Positions 1-11,560 of a DNA stretch of 64,000 bases are shown here, piece by piece. Below the pieces are notes generated by a model, which saw only the letters and a program-made list of their open reading frames with translations, was not told where the DNA came from and did no database searches. The position numbers and the translations under genes are program-made. The stretch comes from Hemibagrus wyckioides (Eukaryota > Chordata > Actinopteri > Siluriformes > Bagridae): NCBI RefSeq assembly GCF_019097595.1, contig NC_080713.1, positions 13,716,199 to 13,780,198 on the forward strand, in the 5' to 3' direction. Positions within the stretch are counted from its first letter, which is position 1. Each line of letters starts with the position of its first letter.

Positions 1-330
1 ATATCATCAATGTATGCAGTCACATAGTGGGTGATAAGATCCTTGGGGTCTCTGTTTATGAAAGCCTGAAACAAAGAAAATCCTGCATTGGCAGGGGAGG
101 TGGAAGGATGGATGTAGCCTACTGCCAAGGCCTCATCGACATATTCTTCCATGGCTTGGCTTTCAGAGTTAGACAGTGGATATATCTGGCATTTGGGGGG
201 CATAGCTGTAAGTCAATGGAGCAGTCCCATGGTCGGTGAGGGGGCAGTACAGTGGGTCATTCCTTATTAAACACTTCCCTAAGATCATCATAGTCCCCAG
301 GACTGAGTTTGACTGCCAACCCTCCGGCTC
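1..330 (-). pseudogene. Ty3/gypsy pol remnant (reverse transcriptase with internal deletion)
   Basis: Read on the minus strand, the segment gives the run-up to a Ty3/gypsy RT ([16 protein letters not shown], then [13 protein letters not shown] and [10 protein letters not shown]). It then jumps directly to FQAFIN and ends at the window edge with AYIDD, the YxDD polymerase motif. In intact elements the RT palm core lies between those two blocks, so a central part of RT is deleted. There is also a stop near 270 and a frame change near 170. RT copies the retroelement RNA into DNA. This copy continues to the left of the window and is clearly dead. I am confident of the superfamily but cannot name the family. 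Confidence 0.8.
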
Positions 331-394
331 CACTTCTCCCTCCTCCCTAAATGCCGAAGATTTCAATAGATCAATAGATCTATAATATCTGGTC

Positions 395-1320
395 ATGTAC
401 CAACTGCCTTTATGAAAGCAAGGGCTATCCCCATACTGAAGAAACCTGCTCTGGATCCCTCAGACATCAGCAACTACAGACCGATATCACTTTTCTCGTT
501 TCTTTTAAAAATTCTTGAATGCATTATTTATAATCAGCTGTCTGACTATCTCCTGCAAAATAATCTCCATGATCCCAAACAGTCTGGCTTCAAAGCAGCA
601 CATTCCACAGAGACTGCCCTTTTGGCAGTCACTGAGAAACTACATGCTGCTAGATCAGCCAAGCTGTCATTGGTCCTCATCCTCCTCGACCTTTCTGCAG
701 CAATTGAAAGAATAAACCACAACACTGTAGTGTCCACCTTCAGGAGTCCTGGAATTTGTGGAACAGCATAGGAATGATTTGCTTCCTACCTGAATGGTCA
801 CTCATATCAGATAACATGGAAGAGATTGACATCTGCTCCATGCAGACTCTCTACTGGTGTCCAAAAAAGGCTCAGTACTTGGTCCTCTCCTTTTCTCCCT
901 CTATACTCACTCTCTTGGCAAAGTTATATCCTCACATGGGTTTTCATACCACTGCTATGCCAATGACTGCTATGCCTTCCCTTCCGCAGATACCATGGCA
1001 TCTGCTCAGATCTCAGTGTGTCTGGCAGACATTTCCTCTTGGATGACAGCTGAAACTCAATCCCAGCAAAACTGAACTGCTGGTCATCCCAGGTGATTCA
1101 TCCACAGGCCAGGATCTTGTATTATATTTGAACAACTCCATGACCACTACTTCAGCCACTGCTTGCAACCTTTGGGTAACCATGGACAATCAACTGTCCT
1201 TTTCCTCCCATGTTGCTAATGTGACATGCTCATGTCCATTTATTCTATACAACATTAGTAGGATTCGAGAATTTCTATCCGCACAGGCCACTCAGTTGTT
1301 TTTTCACCCTCTTCTCATTT
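395..1320 (+). pseudogene. L2-like non-LTR retrotransposon RT remnant
   Basis: Consecutive frames give [63 protein letters not shown] and later NNSMTTTSATACNLWVTMDN, in the usual order of an L2/Maui-type LINE reverse transcriptase of fish. The copy begins inside RT (no endonuclease domain), so it is 5'-truncated. It breaks near 765 and 1070. The YADD motif appears decayed: HCYANDCY near 950-970, so the second catalytic aspartate region is altered. It abuts the 3' end of an opposite-strand Rex1-like LINE at about 1322. Family assignment rests on recognition of the RT blocks and is not certain to subfamily. Confidence 0.8.
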
Positions 1321-1818
1321 TAAAGATTCAAGATTCAAGAAGCTTTATTGTTATTTCAACCACATATAGCTGACGCAGTACATAGTGAAATGAAACAACG
1401 TTTCTCCAGGACCTGGTGCTACATAAACATACAACATAGAGTTCAAACACAAGAACAACACAGAGCTAGGACCAAAAGTTTGTCCAAGCCACATAAACTG
1501 TAAAGTGTGCAGCTAGGTGCAAACAAAGGAATGACAAGACAGTGCAAAAACAATAAGTACAAAAAGAGAACACAAAAACACAGGACACTTAGCACCGAAA
1601 AAAAGAAAAAGAATGTGCAATGAAATGTAAATGAAATGAAATAAAATGAGATGATGTACAACTCTGGGACCTGACAACATGTATTGTGCAAAAATACAAT
1701 AGCAGCAGTTGAGGTAGTGCAAAATAGAAATAAACATAACATAACTATAGCAGCAGATGAAATAATTACAGGGGTTGAGGTAGTGCAATAAGTATCGAAC
1801 AATAAAAGTTATACAGGT

Positions 1819-1918
1819 GAGAGAGAGAGAGAGAGAGAGAGAAAGAAAGTGTGTGTGTGAGAGACAGCGAGTTATGTACAGTTCAGTCCTGAGTGTGTGT
1901 GTGTGTGAGAGAGAGAGT
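1819..1918. repeat. (GA)n and (TG)n microsatellite tracts
   Basis: Pure (GA) from 1819 to about 1842, followed by GAAA and TG steps to 1860. A second TG/GA tract covers about 1892-1918. Both lie in the 3' UTR of the Rex1-like copy. Confidence 0.95.
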
Positions 1919-2854
1919 TTTGTACAGTTCAGTCCTGGGTGTTGAGGAGCCTGATGGCTTGAGGAAAGAAACTGTTCAACAGGCTGGTTGTGAGGGCCAG
2001 AATGCTCTGGTACCTCTTTCCAGATGGCAGAATGGTGAAGAGTGTGTGTGTGTGGAGTGTGTGGGGTCATCCACAATGCTGTTAGCTTTGCGGATGCAGC
2101 GTGCAGTGTAAATGTCTTTGATAGTGAAGAAAGAGACTCCGATGATCTTCTCAGCTGTCCTCACTATCCGCTGACGGGTCTTGCGATCCAAGACGGTGCA
2201 GTTCCCAAACCAGGCAGTGATGCAGCTGCTCAGGACGCTCTCGATGATCCCTCTGTAGAACACAGTCAGGATGGGGGGAGGGAGACGGGCTTTCCTCAGC
2301 CTCCTCAGGAAGTAGAGGTGCTGCTGGGCTTTCTTGGTGATGGAGCTGGTGTTGAGTGACAAGGTGAAGTTCTCTGCCAGATGAACACCAAGGAATTTGG
2401 TGCTCTTGATGATCTCCACAGAGGATCCATCGATGGACAGCGGAGAATGGTCACTCTATGCTCTCCTGAAGTCAACAACCATCTCTTTAGTCTTGTCGAC
2501 GTTCAGAGACAGGTTGTTGGCTCTACACCATGCTGTTAGCTGCTGCACCTCCTCTCAGTAAGCTGACACGTCGTTCTTGCTGATGAGACCCACCACAGTT
2601 GTGTCATCGGCGAACCTGATGATGTGGATGGAGCTGTGCATTGCTGCACAGTCATGAGTCAGCAAAGTGAACAGCAGTTGACTGAGCACACAGCCCTGAG
2701 GAGCTCCAGTGCTCAGTGTGGTGGTGCTGGAGATGCTGTTCCTGATCCGGACTGACTGGGGTCTCACAGTCAGGAAATCCAGGATCCAGTTGCAGAGAGA
2801 GGTGTTCAGCCCCAGCAGGCTCAGCTTCTCAATCATCTGCTGAGGGATGATTGT

Positions 2855-3439
2855 CCAGTGTGACCACTGCCCTACCCCTGGTCGGAGTCTCGCCGCTTGA
2901 TGGTGCCCACTGGTGCTGTGGATGGATCTGTGTGGACCAGGAGACAGCCATGGACAGAGCCACTTGGGGACTTTCACACCATCACAGATATGCCATTTCA
3001 TCTGTCAGCCTGTGACAGCAAAGAACTAGTGTTTATAATGACCTTAGAAACTACAATGACCTAATAGTTCCTCATGGTCATTGATTGCTGTTGTAGAAAG
3101 GACATTAATCAGCTACAGTTACATTATTTACTCTTTAGTGTCACCCAAATGAGGATGGGTTCCCTTCTGAGCCTGGTTCCTATCAAGGTTTCTTCCTTTC
3201 CATCCCAGGGAGTTTTTCCTTGCCACCGTCGGCGTCGCCACAGGCTTGCTCATTAGGGATAAAATAGTCTAATTATAGAATTTAATAATTTATTCTTATT
3301 TCTAATTAATTAGTTATTTTTATTTTTTATTATTATTTTTCATTTTCCCCTCCTTTTTCTGTTTTCTTCTTTTGTAAAGCTGCTTTGAGACAATGTTCAT
3401 TGTAAAAGGCGCTATACAAAATAAACCGAATTGAATTGA
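2855..3439 (+). mobile_element. L2-type LINE 3' tail (or related SINE) inserted in Rex1-like LINE
   Basis: The segment ends with the fish-typical tail AAAGCTGCTTTGAGACAATG followed by GCGCTATACAAA and TTGAA units at 3428-3441. It also carries the common block GGTTCCCTTCTGAGCC near 3160. It splits the Rex1-like RT frame: 3445 onward and 2850 downward rejoin exactly in SSAFNTIIP once it is removed. A short target duplication ATTGT is present at 2850-2854 and 3440-3444, although it overlaps the TTGAA tail. It has no coding capacity and is probably the 5'-truncated 3' UTR of an L2 LINE. Confidence 0.7.
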
Positions 3440-3739
3440 ATTGTGTTGAATGCTGAACTGAAGTCAATGAACAGCATTCATACATATGTGTCCGTACAGT
3501 CCAGGTGTGTGAGGGCAAGATGGAGGGTTGAGGTTATGGCATCGTCCGTGGAATGGTTAGGACGATACGCAAACTGCAAAGGGTCCAGTGAGGGTGGTAG
3601 TTGTGTTTTGATCTGCCTCATGACGAGCCTATAGAAGCATTTCATCATGATTGGTGTGAGTGCGACAGGACGATAGTCAGACAGGAATGTTCCAGAGTTG
3701 TTCCAGATTTCTGACGTCTGAGTGCTGAATGTGGAGGCT

Positions 3740-4030
3740 GAGGAATTGGTTTCACCACCGTTCAAGTAGCTGTATCAGGAAAAGTGACTCTAAAGAAAGA
3801 AAGACTTTTCTGCAGATTTTCTACACCATACTGTTGGTTTCACCTCATTTTACCTGTCTGACGTTCTCTGAGGTCAGTTTTTTTGTGTTTATTTCATTAT
3901 TTTTTGTAAATTTATACTATGGCTGGGGTTAGGAAAGATTCTGAAATGGTGACACCATACCTTGGGAGGGGCAGAGGGTTGTTGGGGGTAGGGGAGCATG
4001 TTATTAGTTTTTAGTCCACAATCATCTTAA
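3740..4030 (+). other. Leader / partial 5' LTR region of Ty3/gypsy element A
   Basis: This non-coding stretch links the truncated Rex1-like LINE to the gag frame that opens at 4031. By position it should hold the primer binding site and the remains of the 5' LTR. A TGGTGACACC stretch near 3945 could be the primer site, but I could not match it to a tRNA. I could not align it to the 3' LTR, so LTR limits are unresolved. Confidence 0.35.
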
Positions 4031-5200
4031 ATGCCAGCAAATCAACCTGTTGGGCCAACTACTTCTACTCCTAGCAATGCTACTGATAATGTTACACAGC
4101 AGTTGCGAGATCTTATTGGTGAAGTAGGCAGCCAGATAGGGGATTCCATGGTCACAAGACTACTAGCTAGTCAAAGCCCAGTCACCCCCTCTAATCCAGT
4201 CCTATTTGATGCTGTTGTTTCGGAACCCCCCAGTACAGGTCAGGCTCTTTCCAACATTAGCCTATTCGTAAAGCCAGATGTGAGAGAACCCCCAATGTTC
4301 AGAGGAGATGTAACATAAGTACGCAGTTCAGGAATGGATAGAGTTAATGGAATCGTATCTCCACAAATCAGATTGCACCAACAAAGATCAAATGAATGAG
4401 ATACTGAGTCACCTACTAGGCAGGGCCAAAAGCATTGTTATGGTCAGACTTAAGAGTAGCCCTAACAAAGCCATCTCCTCCAGAAGGGGCTACTTTAGCA
4501 AAAGTCCTGGATCATGCCAACCTCTGGGTGACTTTTACACGACACAACCCAAACCAAATGAGTGCCCTGTTGACTACTGGGTTAGGTTAAACGCAGCTGC
4601 TGAGTTAGCGGACAGTCATTTGCAAAAACAAGGCACAAAGATGGAGAATATGAGCTCTGAAATTGCGATGATGTTCATCAGAACTGTCCAGAACCAAGCC
4701 TCTCCAATGTGTTTAGGTGTAAACTTATTAGCAAATGGGCAGTCACAGAAATCCAGGAGGCCATTGACGAACATCAGAGGGATGTCCAGTCTAAGAAACT
4801 GCTAGTGACACATGAAGTTAACTCTGTCCAGATTAATGCAGCTAAAGTGTCAAACCCCCCTCATACTGTTCCAAAGAAAGAGAGTCTGAATCCAGCTGCA
4901 CCTGTTTATGTCCCTGAAAGTCCCTTGAAGGCTGCTGAACCTGTGACTTCAGAAGCTGGCACTTTAGAGCGCGTTTTGAGTATGCTAGAATGGGTGCTGG
5001 AACGCACAAGTCACACTGCTCCTGTTTCACAGCCAAGAGCAGCTGAGCATGTCTCCATGTAGAGTCTGTGGCGACAGAAATCATTCCACCAGCTCACACT
5101 GTATGAGAGAAAGGAGATGCTTATCATGTTTGGAGATTGGACATCAACAAAAACAATGTCACAAAGTTATCAGTCCTGCCACACCATCTACTCCCGATCA
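4031..5200 (+). pseudogene. Ty3/gypsy element A gag
   Basis: Gag polyprotein (capsid and nucleocapsid) of an LTR retrotransposon, which packages the element RNA in the cytoplasm. The first frame starts MPANQPVGPTTS at 4031 and is proline/serine rich. It is stopped at 4318 and followed by capsid-like sequence from 4347 (PVDYWVRLNAAAELA near 4570). Two zinc-finger-like knuckles lie at about 5050-5150: CRVCGDRNHSTSSHC and CLSCLEIGHQQKQC, the latter a perfect CX2CX4HX4C. The frame changes at least at 4318, 4735 and 5062. Assignment to gag rests on the knuckles, on the position before protease/RT and on the capsid-like segment. Confidence 0.75.
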
Positions 5201-6140
5201 GCATGTTCAGGGAAACTGATGCACTCACATCTGGATGGGGAGTATACATATGTGAGTGTGCAGCATCAAACCCTCACTAAAGATGATGATCATTTATCTG
5301 TTTATGAAGAGTGTCTTAAATCTGTCTCCAGCGACATCGTCCTGTTTCAAAATATCACCAAGCTAGAGAAGTCAGATAGTCTGTTCTATACCTCAGTACT
5401 TATAAATGATAATGTCACAGTCCAAGCACTACTAGATATCCATAGGATCCATGGCTTGCACGATCAATCAAGAGACAGAACGTGAATTGTTAAGTAAAGG
5501 TATGCCTGCACAAGTTGATCAGCCACATTTAGACATTCTTCTCGTTGGGTGTGGTGGTGGTAAAGTCAAGCCACGTGGGATGTACCAGTTAAAGATGAAT
5601 GTGTATGGCAAGTTAGTGAGTGTACCTACATTGGTCGTGCCAGGACAGAAAGATCAATTAATTCTAGGAACAAATGTCAGTAAGTTCTTACTTCCCCAGA
5701 TCAAGCAAGACTGGCAATTGGAATGTCATGAACCGTCCTGAGACAACTGGAGAACCCGAAATCGAGCAGTTCTTAAACATGCTGTCAGGTATTAACAGGT
5801 GGAAGGGTAACAAAATCCCTGATATAGTGGGCACTGCAAAACTGACTCAGACTGTCACTCTGTTACCCAAGCAAGAACACCTTGTATGGGGCAAGCTTCC
5901 AGTAAACGCTCCTGTTTCTATGGGTAGCACTATCATGATTGAGCCCCCCAAAGCACAGACTCACAAGAAAAGCATCATGGTGGGAAGAGTTATAGCCTCC
6001 ATATCTGGTGATGGATGGGTTCCAGTGATATCCTGATCACCAAAATAAGATGGTGAGTGTGCAGAGTCAAAGAATTATAGATGTTGATGGTGATGAAGAA
6101 AGTTGTCCTACATTCAATCTCCATGAAAGCTTGTAGAACT
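5200..6140 (+). pseudogene. Ty3/gypsy element A aspartic protease and linker, broken at the active site
   Basis: The retropepsin-like domain processes the polyprotein. The run FYTSVLINDNVTVQALLD ends at the catalytic aspartate codon 5435-5437, and GSMACTINQE resumes in another frame at 5445. Seven bases separate them where three would be expected, so a 4-base gain breaks the D[ST]G active site. Downstream VPTLVVPGQKDQLILGTNV (about 5630) is the usual C-terminal half. From 5760 to 6040 a linker runs to RT (TLLPKQEHLVWGKLPV). Order and residues fit Ty3/gypsy retropepsins. Confidence 0.75.
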
Positions 6141-6145
6141 CAATC

Positions 6146-7620
6146 TTGGTGACCCAGATATTGACTCCTGTGAAGTGTCTTCTTATTGGAAAAGTCAGAT
6201 GTGTTCTCAAAGCACAAGTTGGATTGTGGGAAGGCCATCACATCCATCGCATCCATCTTTTGGATGATCAACGTTTCAGGCTTCCATACCACCATGTCCC
6301 TCCAGCCCAGTATCAGAAGCTGAGGAGCGTACTCTCAGAGATGGAGGAACAGGAGATTATTCACAAGTCTTACAGCGAGTGGGCTTCACCACTTCTGCTA
6401 GTATGGAAGAAGACTGGAGATCTTAGAGTGTGTGTAGACTACCGTGGGCTGAATACTCGGACTGTTAAGGACGCCCACCCCTTACCTCATCAGGCAGACT
6501 GCTTAGCAGCTTTGGGAGGCAATGCCTTCTTTAGTGCAATGGACTTGACCTCCGGGTTTTATAACATCGTTATGACTGAAGAAGACAGAAAGTTCAATGC
6601 CTTTATGACTCCCATGGGCCTATACGAATTTAATCGTTTGCCGCAGGGGCTCTGTAACAGTCCAGCCAGCTTCATGAGGCTCATGACCAACATCTTTGGG
6701 GATCAGAATTTCCTCACACTGCTCTGCTATCTCGATGATCTTCTAGTGTATGCTCCTAATGAAGGGAGCTTGTGTTTACTAGGCTCAGGGCGCATGGACT
6801 GAAGTTGGCCCCTAAGAAATGCCATTTTCTCAGGAGAACTGTAAAATTTCTGGGCTACATTATTGACAGGACTGGAGTGGCGATAGATCCAGATAAGGTC
6901 AGTGCCATATCAGCTGTGTCTGAAGCAGACCTTATGATGCCAGATGGAGCAACACCCTCACAAAAGAAAATAAAGTTATTTCTGGGGATGGTGATGTATT
7001 ATCAGAAATTTATTCCAAACTGCTCCAGCGTTGCAAAGCCCTTGTTCAAGAAAGTCTCTCTAAGGGTTGATGTAAATTTTAAGAAGCTGAAACCTGGTGA
7101 CTGGATGCAAGAACATAGTGAAGCTTTCCAAAAACTAAAGTCAGCCCTGTTAGAGTCTGTCGTATTGGCTCATCCTGATTTCAGCCGGCCGTTCATCTTG
7201 TCTACAAATGCATCCTTAGATGGCTTAGGGGCCATAATTTCACAAGTACCAGAAGGTGAAACAAAAGCTTGCCCCATCGCCTTTGCCAGCAAAGCCCTCA
7301 GTTGTACACAAACCAAGTACCCTGCCCATCGTCTAGAATTTCGGCCTGAGACAAATTTAGCCATTGGCTGAAAGGTCACAACTTCACTGTCTGGACGGAC
7401 AACAATCCATTAACGTACATTTTGACAAAACCCAAACTAGATGCATGTGAGCAGAGGTGGGTGTCTAAGCTGGCCCTATATAGCTTTGGTATTCAATATA
7501 TACCTGGCAGCAAAAATGTTGTCGCTGACGCACTAAGCCAAAGGCTGTTAGCCAAAGGCTGTTGGCCAAAGGCTGATGTCAGAGCCATATGGTGTCCTGT
7601 TGAAAGAGTCCAAAAAAGTT
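6146..7620 (+). pseudogene. Ty3/gypsy element A reverse transcriptase and RNase H
   Basis: RT and RNase H convert element RNA into double-stranded DNA. Visible RT blocks: RVCVDYRGLNTRTV (about 6430), AMDLTSGFYNI (6535), RLPQGLCNSPASF (6640) and CYLDDLLVYAP (6725), with the YLDD catalytic motif at 6728-6739. A frameshift near 6775 leads into FLGYIIDRTGVAIDPDKV (thumb/connection) and LFLGMVMYYQKFI. RNase H begins FILSTNASLDGLGAIIS (about 7190), where the usual first catalytic aspartate is asparagine. It continues past a stop at 7369 to ADALSQR at 7525. The region ends in a 14-bp tandem repeat (7535-7575). Confidence 0.85.
7535..7575 (+). repeat. Short tandem repeat of about 14 bp, three copies
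   Basis: The motif GCCAAAGGCTGTT recurs three times at the RNase H/integrase junction of element A. It is probably replication slippage inside the element. Confidence 0.8.
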
Positions 7621-9592
7621 CATGAAGACACCATCCAAGATGCCTTTAGGGCAAGCCCAAACATATGTCAAGTTGGACATTTTCTCTCTACAGCTTTAGA
7701 GCACTGTTCGCTTACTTGTGCTGTACACAGGAGGTGGGAGGTAGGCACAAGTGATAGAGCTGTCCAGTGGCTTACTCAGAATACTCATCAGTTGCTGTCT
7801 CCAGGTTCTAGTCCACTTCCAGTGTTCTCACTGAGTGAGTTGCAAGAGAAGCAGCAAGATGACAAGGTCCTGTCAAGAGTCCTATTCTATGTGAGTAGAG
7901 GAAAGAGGCCATCCAGGTGTGAAAGAGCAAAAGATACATTTGACGTGCTCAAAACCCTGAAACAGTGGGAGAAGCTTAAGATGATCGATGGAGTATTGTA
8001 CAGGGTGTCCAAGGCAGTATGTTGAGATGGCAGTATGTTGTTCCAGCTTCTCTTGTAAGGCAGGTTCTTCAGGGGATCCATGATGAAGCTGGGCATCAAG
8101 GTCAGGGCAGGACATTATCCCCTGGGTCAGTTTAGAGCGGGATGTGCGGGAGCATGTTAAATGCTGCAAGTGATGCGTAGTGAGCAAGACACCTGAGCCC
8201 GAAGGGAGAGCTCCCCTAGAGAGCATTAAAACATCATGCCCCCTGGAATTAGTCTGCATAGATTTTTGGTCTGCAGAGAATTACAGTGGTCACAATGTAG
8301 ACGTCCTGGTCATAACTGACCACTTTACTAGTATTGGATTACAAATTTATAAAATGTTAAATCTAGGTTCCAACATAATAGTATATAAACTAAAAAGTTA
8401 TGTACATTGGGTTTTACATTTTAAGGTAAAGATGATGACATTCTAAGAAGATCAAGTCTGGCAGCCCAGGTGTCTGAGACATTAACCTTTTTTCTTTATG
8501 TACTTCCTGAATGTGAATGCTAATCTCAAGGCCAGGCTGTGCCTTTGTCTCTATGATAATGTGAAGGTTTGGGTGATACTGTCAGGCTGATTGGATTAGC
8601 ACCTATGCATTTGAATGACACGGTTATGCTGATGAGATCAAGGCTGGGGAAACTTCTGCTTGAAAGATATCCCAACGTCTCCTGGTCTCTGCTTCGACAA
8701 GGGAAAAGTTTCCAACACTAGGTTGGCTTGTGTTTTCCCATGTAAAAAGGCATTGAATCTGCAAAGCAAGTGGCAAAGACACTCTGGGACAAGTTTTTCT
8801 GTATCTTTGGCTTTCCAGAAAGGATCCATTCACATCAAGGTGCCGACTTTGAAAGCCAGCTGATACATGATCTCTTGGAATTTGCTGGTGTGAAGAAGTC
8901 CAGAACGACAGCATATCACCCAATGGGCAATGGCCATGTTGAACGATTCAACAGGACCCTGTGTAACATGATAAGGTCATTGCCACCAAGGAGTAAACAA
9001 AAGTGGCTGCAAATGTTGCAAACTTTGACCTTTGCTTATAATTGCACAGCCCACGAGTCAACTGGCTACGCATCATTCTATCTAATGTATGGCAGAATTC
9101 CCAAGCTTCCTGTGAATGTCATGTTTAGCAGTGTAGAAAGGGACTGACTATGATGGGTATGTGAGATGGTTGAGGGATGATTTGAAGGAAGCTTTGTCTC
9201 TTGCTCAAAGGAATGCTGAAGCCAGTCAAAGGCGGCAAGCTGACCTGTATAATAAGAAAACAAGAGGATGTAGAATTGAAATTGGTGACCAGGTTAAGCT
9301 GGCAAACAAAGGAGAACATGGTCGGAGAAAGCTTGCAGACAAATGGGGGTCTACACCCTACATTGTTGTCGATCTAAATCCTCAATGTCACACTTACCGC
9401 ATCCACAACACAAATACCGGACAGAAAAAAACTGTTCACAGGAACTTGCTTCTCCAAGCTAACTTCCTACCGATTGAGATTGGAGAACTTGAGCCCTCAT
9501 TCAGTGATGACAGTGTTCCAGATGACAACTGCTGTGAAGTAGCATTGAGTGATGATGTAGCACCCATACCCCCATGCAACAATAGAGATTGA
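7576..9592 (+). pseudogene. Ty3/gypsy element A integrase, split by an insert
   Basis: Integrase joins retrotransposon DNA to the chromosome. The N-terminal part (7600-8180) is weakly conserved and broken near 8024. The core starts PLELVCIDFW (first catalytic D, about 8245) and VLVITDHFT (8315). It is then interrupted by 8332-8716 and resumes as CVFPCK (8727), KTLWDKFF, IHSHQGADFES (about 8830) and YHPMGNGHVERFNRTL (8920, catalytic E kept). The second aspartate of the DDE triad is histidine (HSHQG), so the enzyme would be inactive. The C-terminal part from 9161 includes GDQVKLANKGEH and LADKWG, a chromatin/DNA-binding tail typical of these integrases. Confidence 0.85.
8332..8716. mobile_element. 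385-bp insert in integrase core of element A
   Basis: The integrase frame stops making sense after ACTAG at 8327-8331 and resumes after a second ACTAG at 8717-8721. Taking out one copy plus the insert rejoins HFT to a plausible continuation (R-L-A-C-V-F-P) without a frame change. Alternative reading: a TA duplication with 8-base inverted ends GTATTGGA/TCCAACAC (8331-8718), as in a small non-autonomous DNA element. No coding sequence was recognised. The insertion status is well supported; the class is open. Confidence 0.7.
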
Positions 9593-9991
9593 ACTGCCAA
9601 TAGGGTCGCAGAGACCACTCCAGATGATGTCTCAAACAGTGTTCCTTCTGAGTCAGAGAGTTTCATCTCATTGGCAGTGAATCCAGATCCCCCAAAGGCT
9701 GATTTTACTGCAGTACAAGATATATCCACCTTTTGTGATAGTGTCTCCATTCATTCAAGTGATGCAGAGACTGATTGTGACAATGTAACATCTGAGTCAG
9801 AGAGAGGTCCAGTCAACAACGATGTAATGCCATCTGAATCCATAGATTCATCTTCTAATCAAGTCTCGTTTCAAGTCAGAACTAGATTTAGTAGACTTGT
9901 GAAGCCTGTGAATAGGTTAATTCAGAACATGAAGCAAAATATAAAGACAACAAGTTCTGTTAGTGAGTTTGCAAAAGCCCTGTTGTCATAA
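9593..9991 (+). pseudogene. C-terminal tail of element A polyprotein
   Basis: After a stop at 9592 an acidic, serine-rich frame (SVSIHSSDAETDCDN, about 9745) runs to the TAA at 9991, ending VSEFAKALLS. It lies between the integrase and the polypurine tract and is probably the C-terminal extension of Pol in this family. No domain was recognised. Confidence 0.5.
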
Positions 9992-10290
9992 ATTAGTCGA
10001 AGCTATATTAGTGATTTCCTTTGTGCAATTATATTTTTTGGCCCATCTTCTCAAAGTGTATGAGATTATAAGTTTACAAATTACTATTTAATATCTAAAG
10101 TCCTTTATATAATGGTGTTTAGGGCACCTTATTGGCAATTGGATTTTAATGGGCCTGATCAACCCATTTGGATCACTTTCACTGTTGAGTGGGAAGCATG
10201 TGCTGCTATGACTTGTGTAGTAATTGACAGATTGAGTTCTGTAAGAATTATAATAGATGCTCACCCTTAAGAACAAGTTTTGTGAAGTTC

Positions 10291-10531
10291 AGGGGGGAGT
10301 ATATAGCCGGGTTAATAATTACAAAGCAATTTATGTGAAATTCACAAAAACATTTTTTTCTTTTTTTGTATGTTTTATATTTATTGTATTTTGTTTTATA
10401 AGACATGATGTACAAAGTTATACCATGAGGAACCTTATATGCAGAGTTTGTATCAGGTAGAGCACATATTAGCGATGCACACGATGCCTTGTGCCGCACA
10501 GCGGCACATTAGATTTACTTTTGCCACCAGT
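10291..10531 (+). other. Polypurine tract and first part of the 3' LTR of element A
   Basis: A purine run AGGGGGGAG at 10291-10299 is the expected plus-strand primer just before the 3' LTR. The LTR would start about 10300 (TATAGCC...). It runs at least to the RTE insertion at 10549 and may continue at 13655-13750 beyond it. 9992-10290 is AT-rich untranslated sequence. Confidence 0.6.
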
Positions 10532-10548
10532 GAGGTTGGATGTGTTGT
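10532..10548. repeat. 17-bp target site duplication, 5' copy (RTE element)
   Basis: GAGGTTGGATGTGTTGT here is repeated exactly at 13638-13654, flanking the RTE element. It is a precise mark of the endpoints. Confidence 0.9.
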
Positions 10549-10647
10549 AATCTAGCCATGGGGGTCACAGTCCAGTGACTTCTGTGCCAGTCCCAAGCCC
10601 GGATAAATAGAGAGGGTTGCATCAGGAAGGGCATCCGGCATAAAACA

Positions 10648-11560
10648 TTGCCAAATTTAACCATGCGAATTGTCAGTACTCTAAATTTCATACCAGATCG
10701 GTCGAGGCCTGGGTTAATGGCCGCCATCGGCGCCATTGACCTACAGGGCGCTGGTGGAAATTGGGCTACTGTTGGTCGAAGAAGTAGAGGAGGAAGGAGA
10801 GTGCATAGACAGAGAGAGAAGAGGAAAGGTAAGAGTGTAGGACTGAGAATAGGAACTCTGAATGTTGGAACTATGACAGGGAAAGGTAGAGAGCTGGCTG
10901 ATATGATGGAGAGAAGGAAAGTGGATATACTGTGTGTACAGGAGACCAGGTGGAAGGGTAGCAAGGCTTGTAGTATAGGAGCAGGATTCAAGCTGTTTTA
11001 TTATGGTGTGGATAGTAAGAGAAATGGGGTAGGTGTGGTCCTGAAGGAGGAGTTTGTAAAGAATGTTCTGGAGGTGATGAGAGTGTCAGACAGGGTGATG
11101 AATCTGAAGTTGGAGATAGAAGGGGTGATGTTGAATGTTGTTAGTGGTTATGCCCCAAAGGTAGGTTGTGAGTTAGAGGAGAAAGAGAGATTCTGGAGTG
11201 AATTAGATGAGGTGATCGAGAGTATTCCAACAGGTGAGAGAGTGGTGATAGGAGCAGATTTTAATGGACATGTTGGTGAGGGGAATACAGGTGATGAGGA
11301 GGTGATGGGCAAGTTTGGAGTTAAGGAAAGAAACCCTGAAGGGTAGATGGTATTGGACTTTGCTAAGAGGATGGACATGGCTGTGGTTAACACTTATTTT
11401 CAGAAGAGGGAGGAGCATAGAGTGACTTACAAGAGTGGAGGTAGGAGCACACAGGTAGACTACATCCTATGTAGAAGAGGCAATCTGAAAGAGATTAGTG
11501 ACTGTAAAGTGGTAGTGGGAGAGAGTGTAGCCAGACAGCATAGGATGGTGGTGTGTAGGA
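10648..11560 (+). pseudogene. RTE element AP-type endonuclease domain
   Basis: This domain nicks target DNA to prime reverse transcription. Motifs: RIGTLNVGTMTGK (10846), VDILCVQETRWKG (catalytic E, about 10930), VVSGYAPKVG (11140), VVIGADFNGHVG (11245) and STQVDYILCRR (11448). SVARQHRMVV (about 11527) occupies the place of the SDH block and carries the final His. A TAG at 11344-11346 (probably from CAG) interrupts the frame, which reopens immediately. Otherwise the domain is well preserved, suggesting a fairly young copy. Confidence 0.85.

Larger units (their letters stand above)
1322..3700 (-). pseudogene. Rex1-like (CR1-related) LINE, interrupted copy
   Basis: A minus-strand non-LTR element. 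Its 3' end lies at 1322, where the plus strand reads AAGATTCAAGAAGCTTT, a typical end of this fish LINE. Reading down from about 3700 the RT gives [35 protein letters not shown], then after the insert [26 protein letters not shown] and [10 protein letters not shown] (the FADD catalytic motif, about 2590-2625). The C-terminal part is [29 protein letters not shown] and [16 protein letters not shown]. It is 5'-truncated near 3700, has frameshifts, and is split at 2855-3439 by an L2-type tail. 1322-1975 is 3' UTR with microsatellites. Confidence 0.8.

Noticed and set aside
1443..2076. Cys/Leu/Ser-rich minus-strand frames
   Set aside because: Overlap microsatellites and the 3' UTR of the Rex1-like LINE; out of frame with RT.
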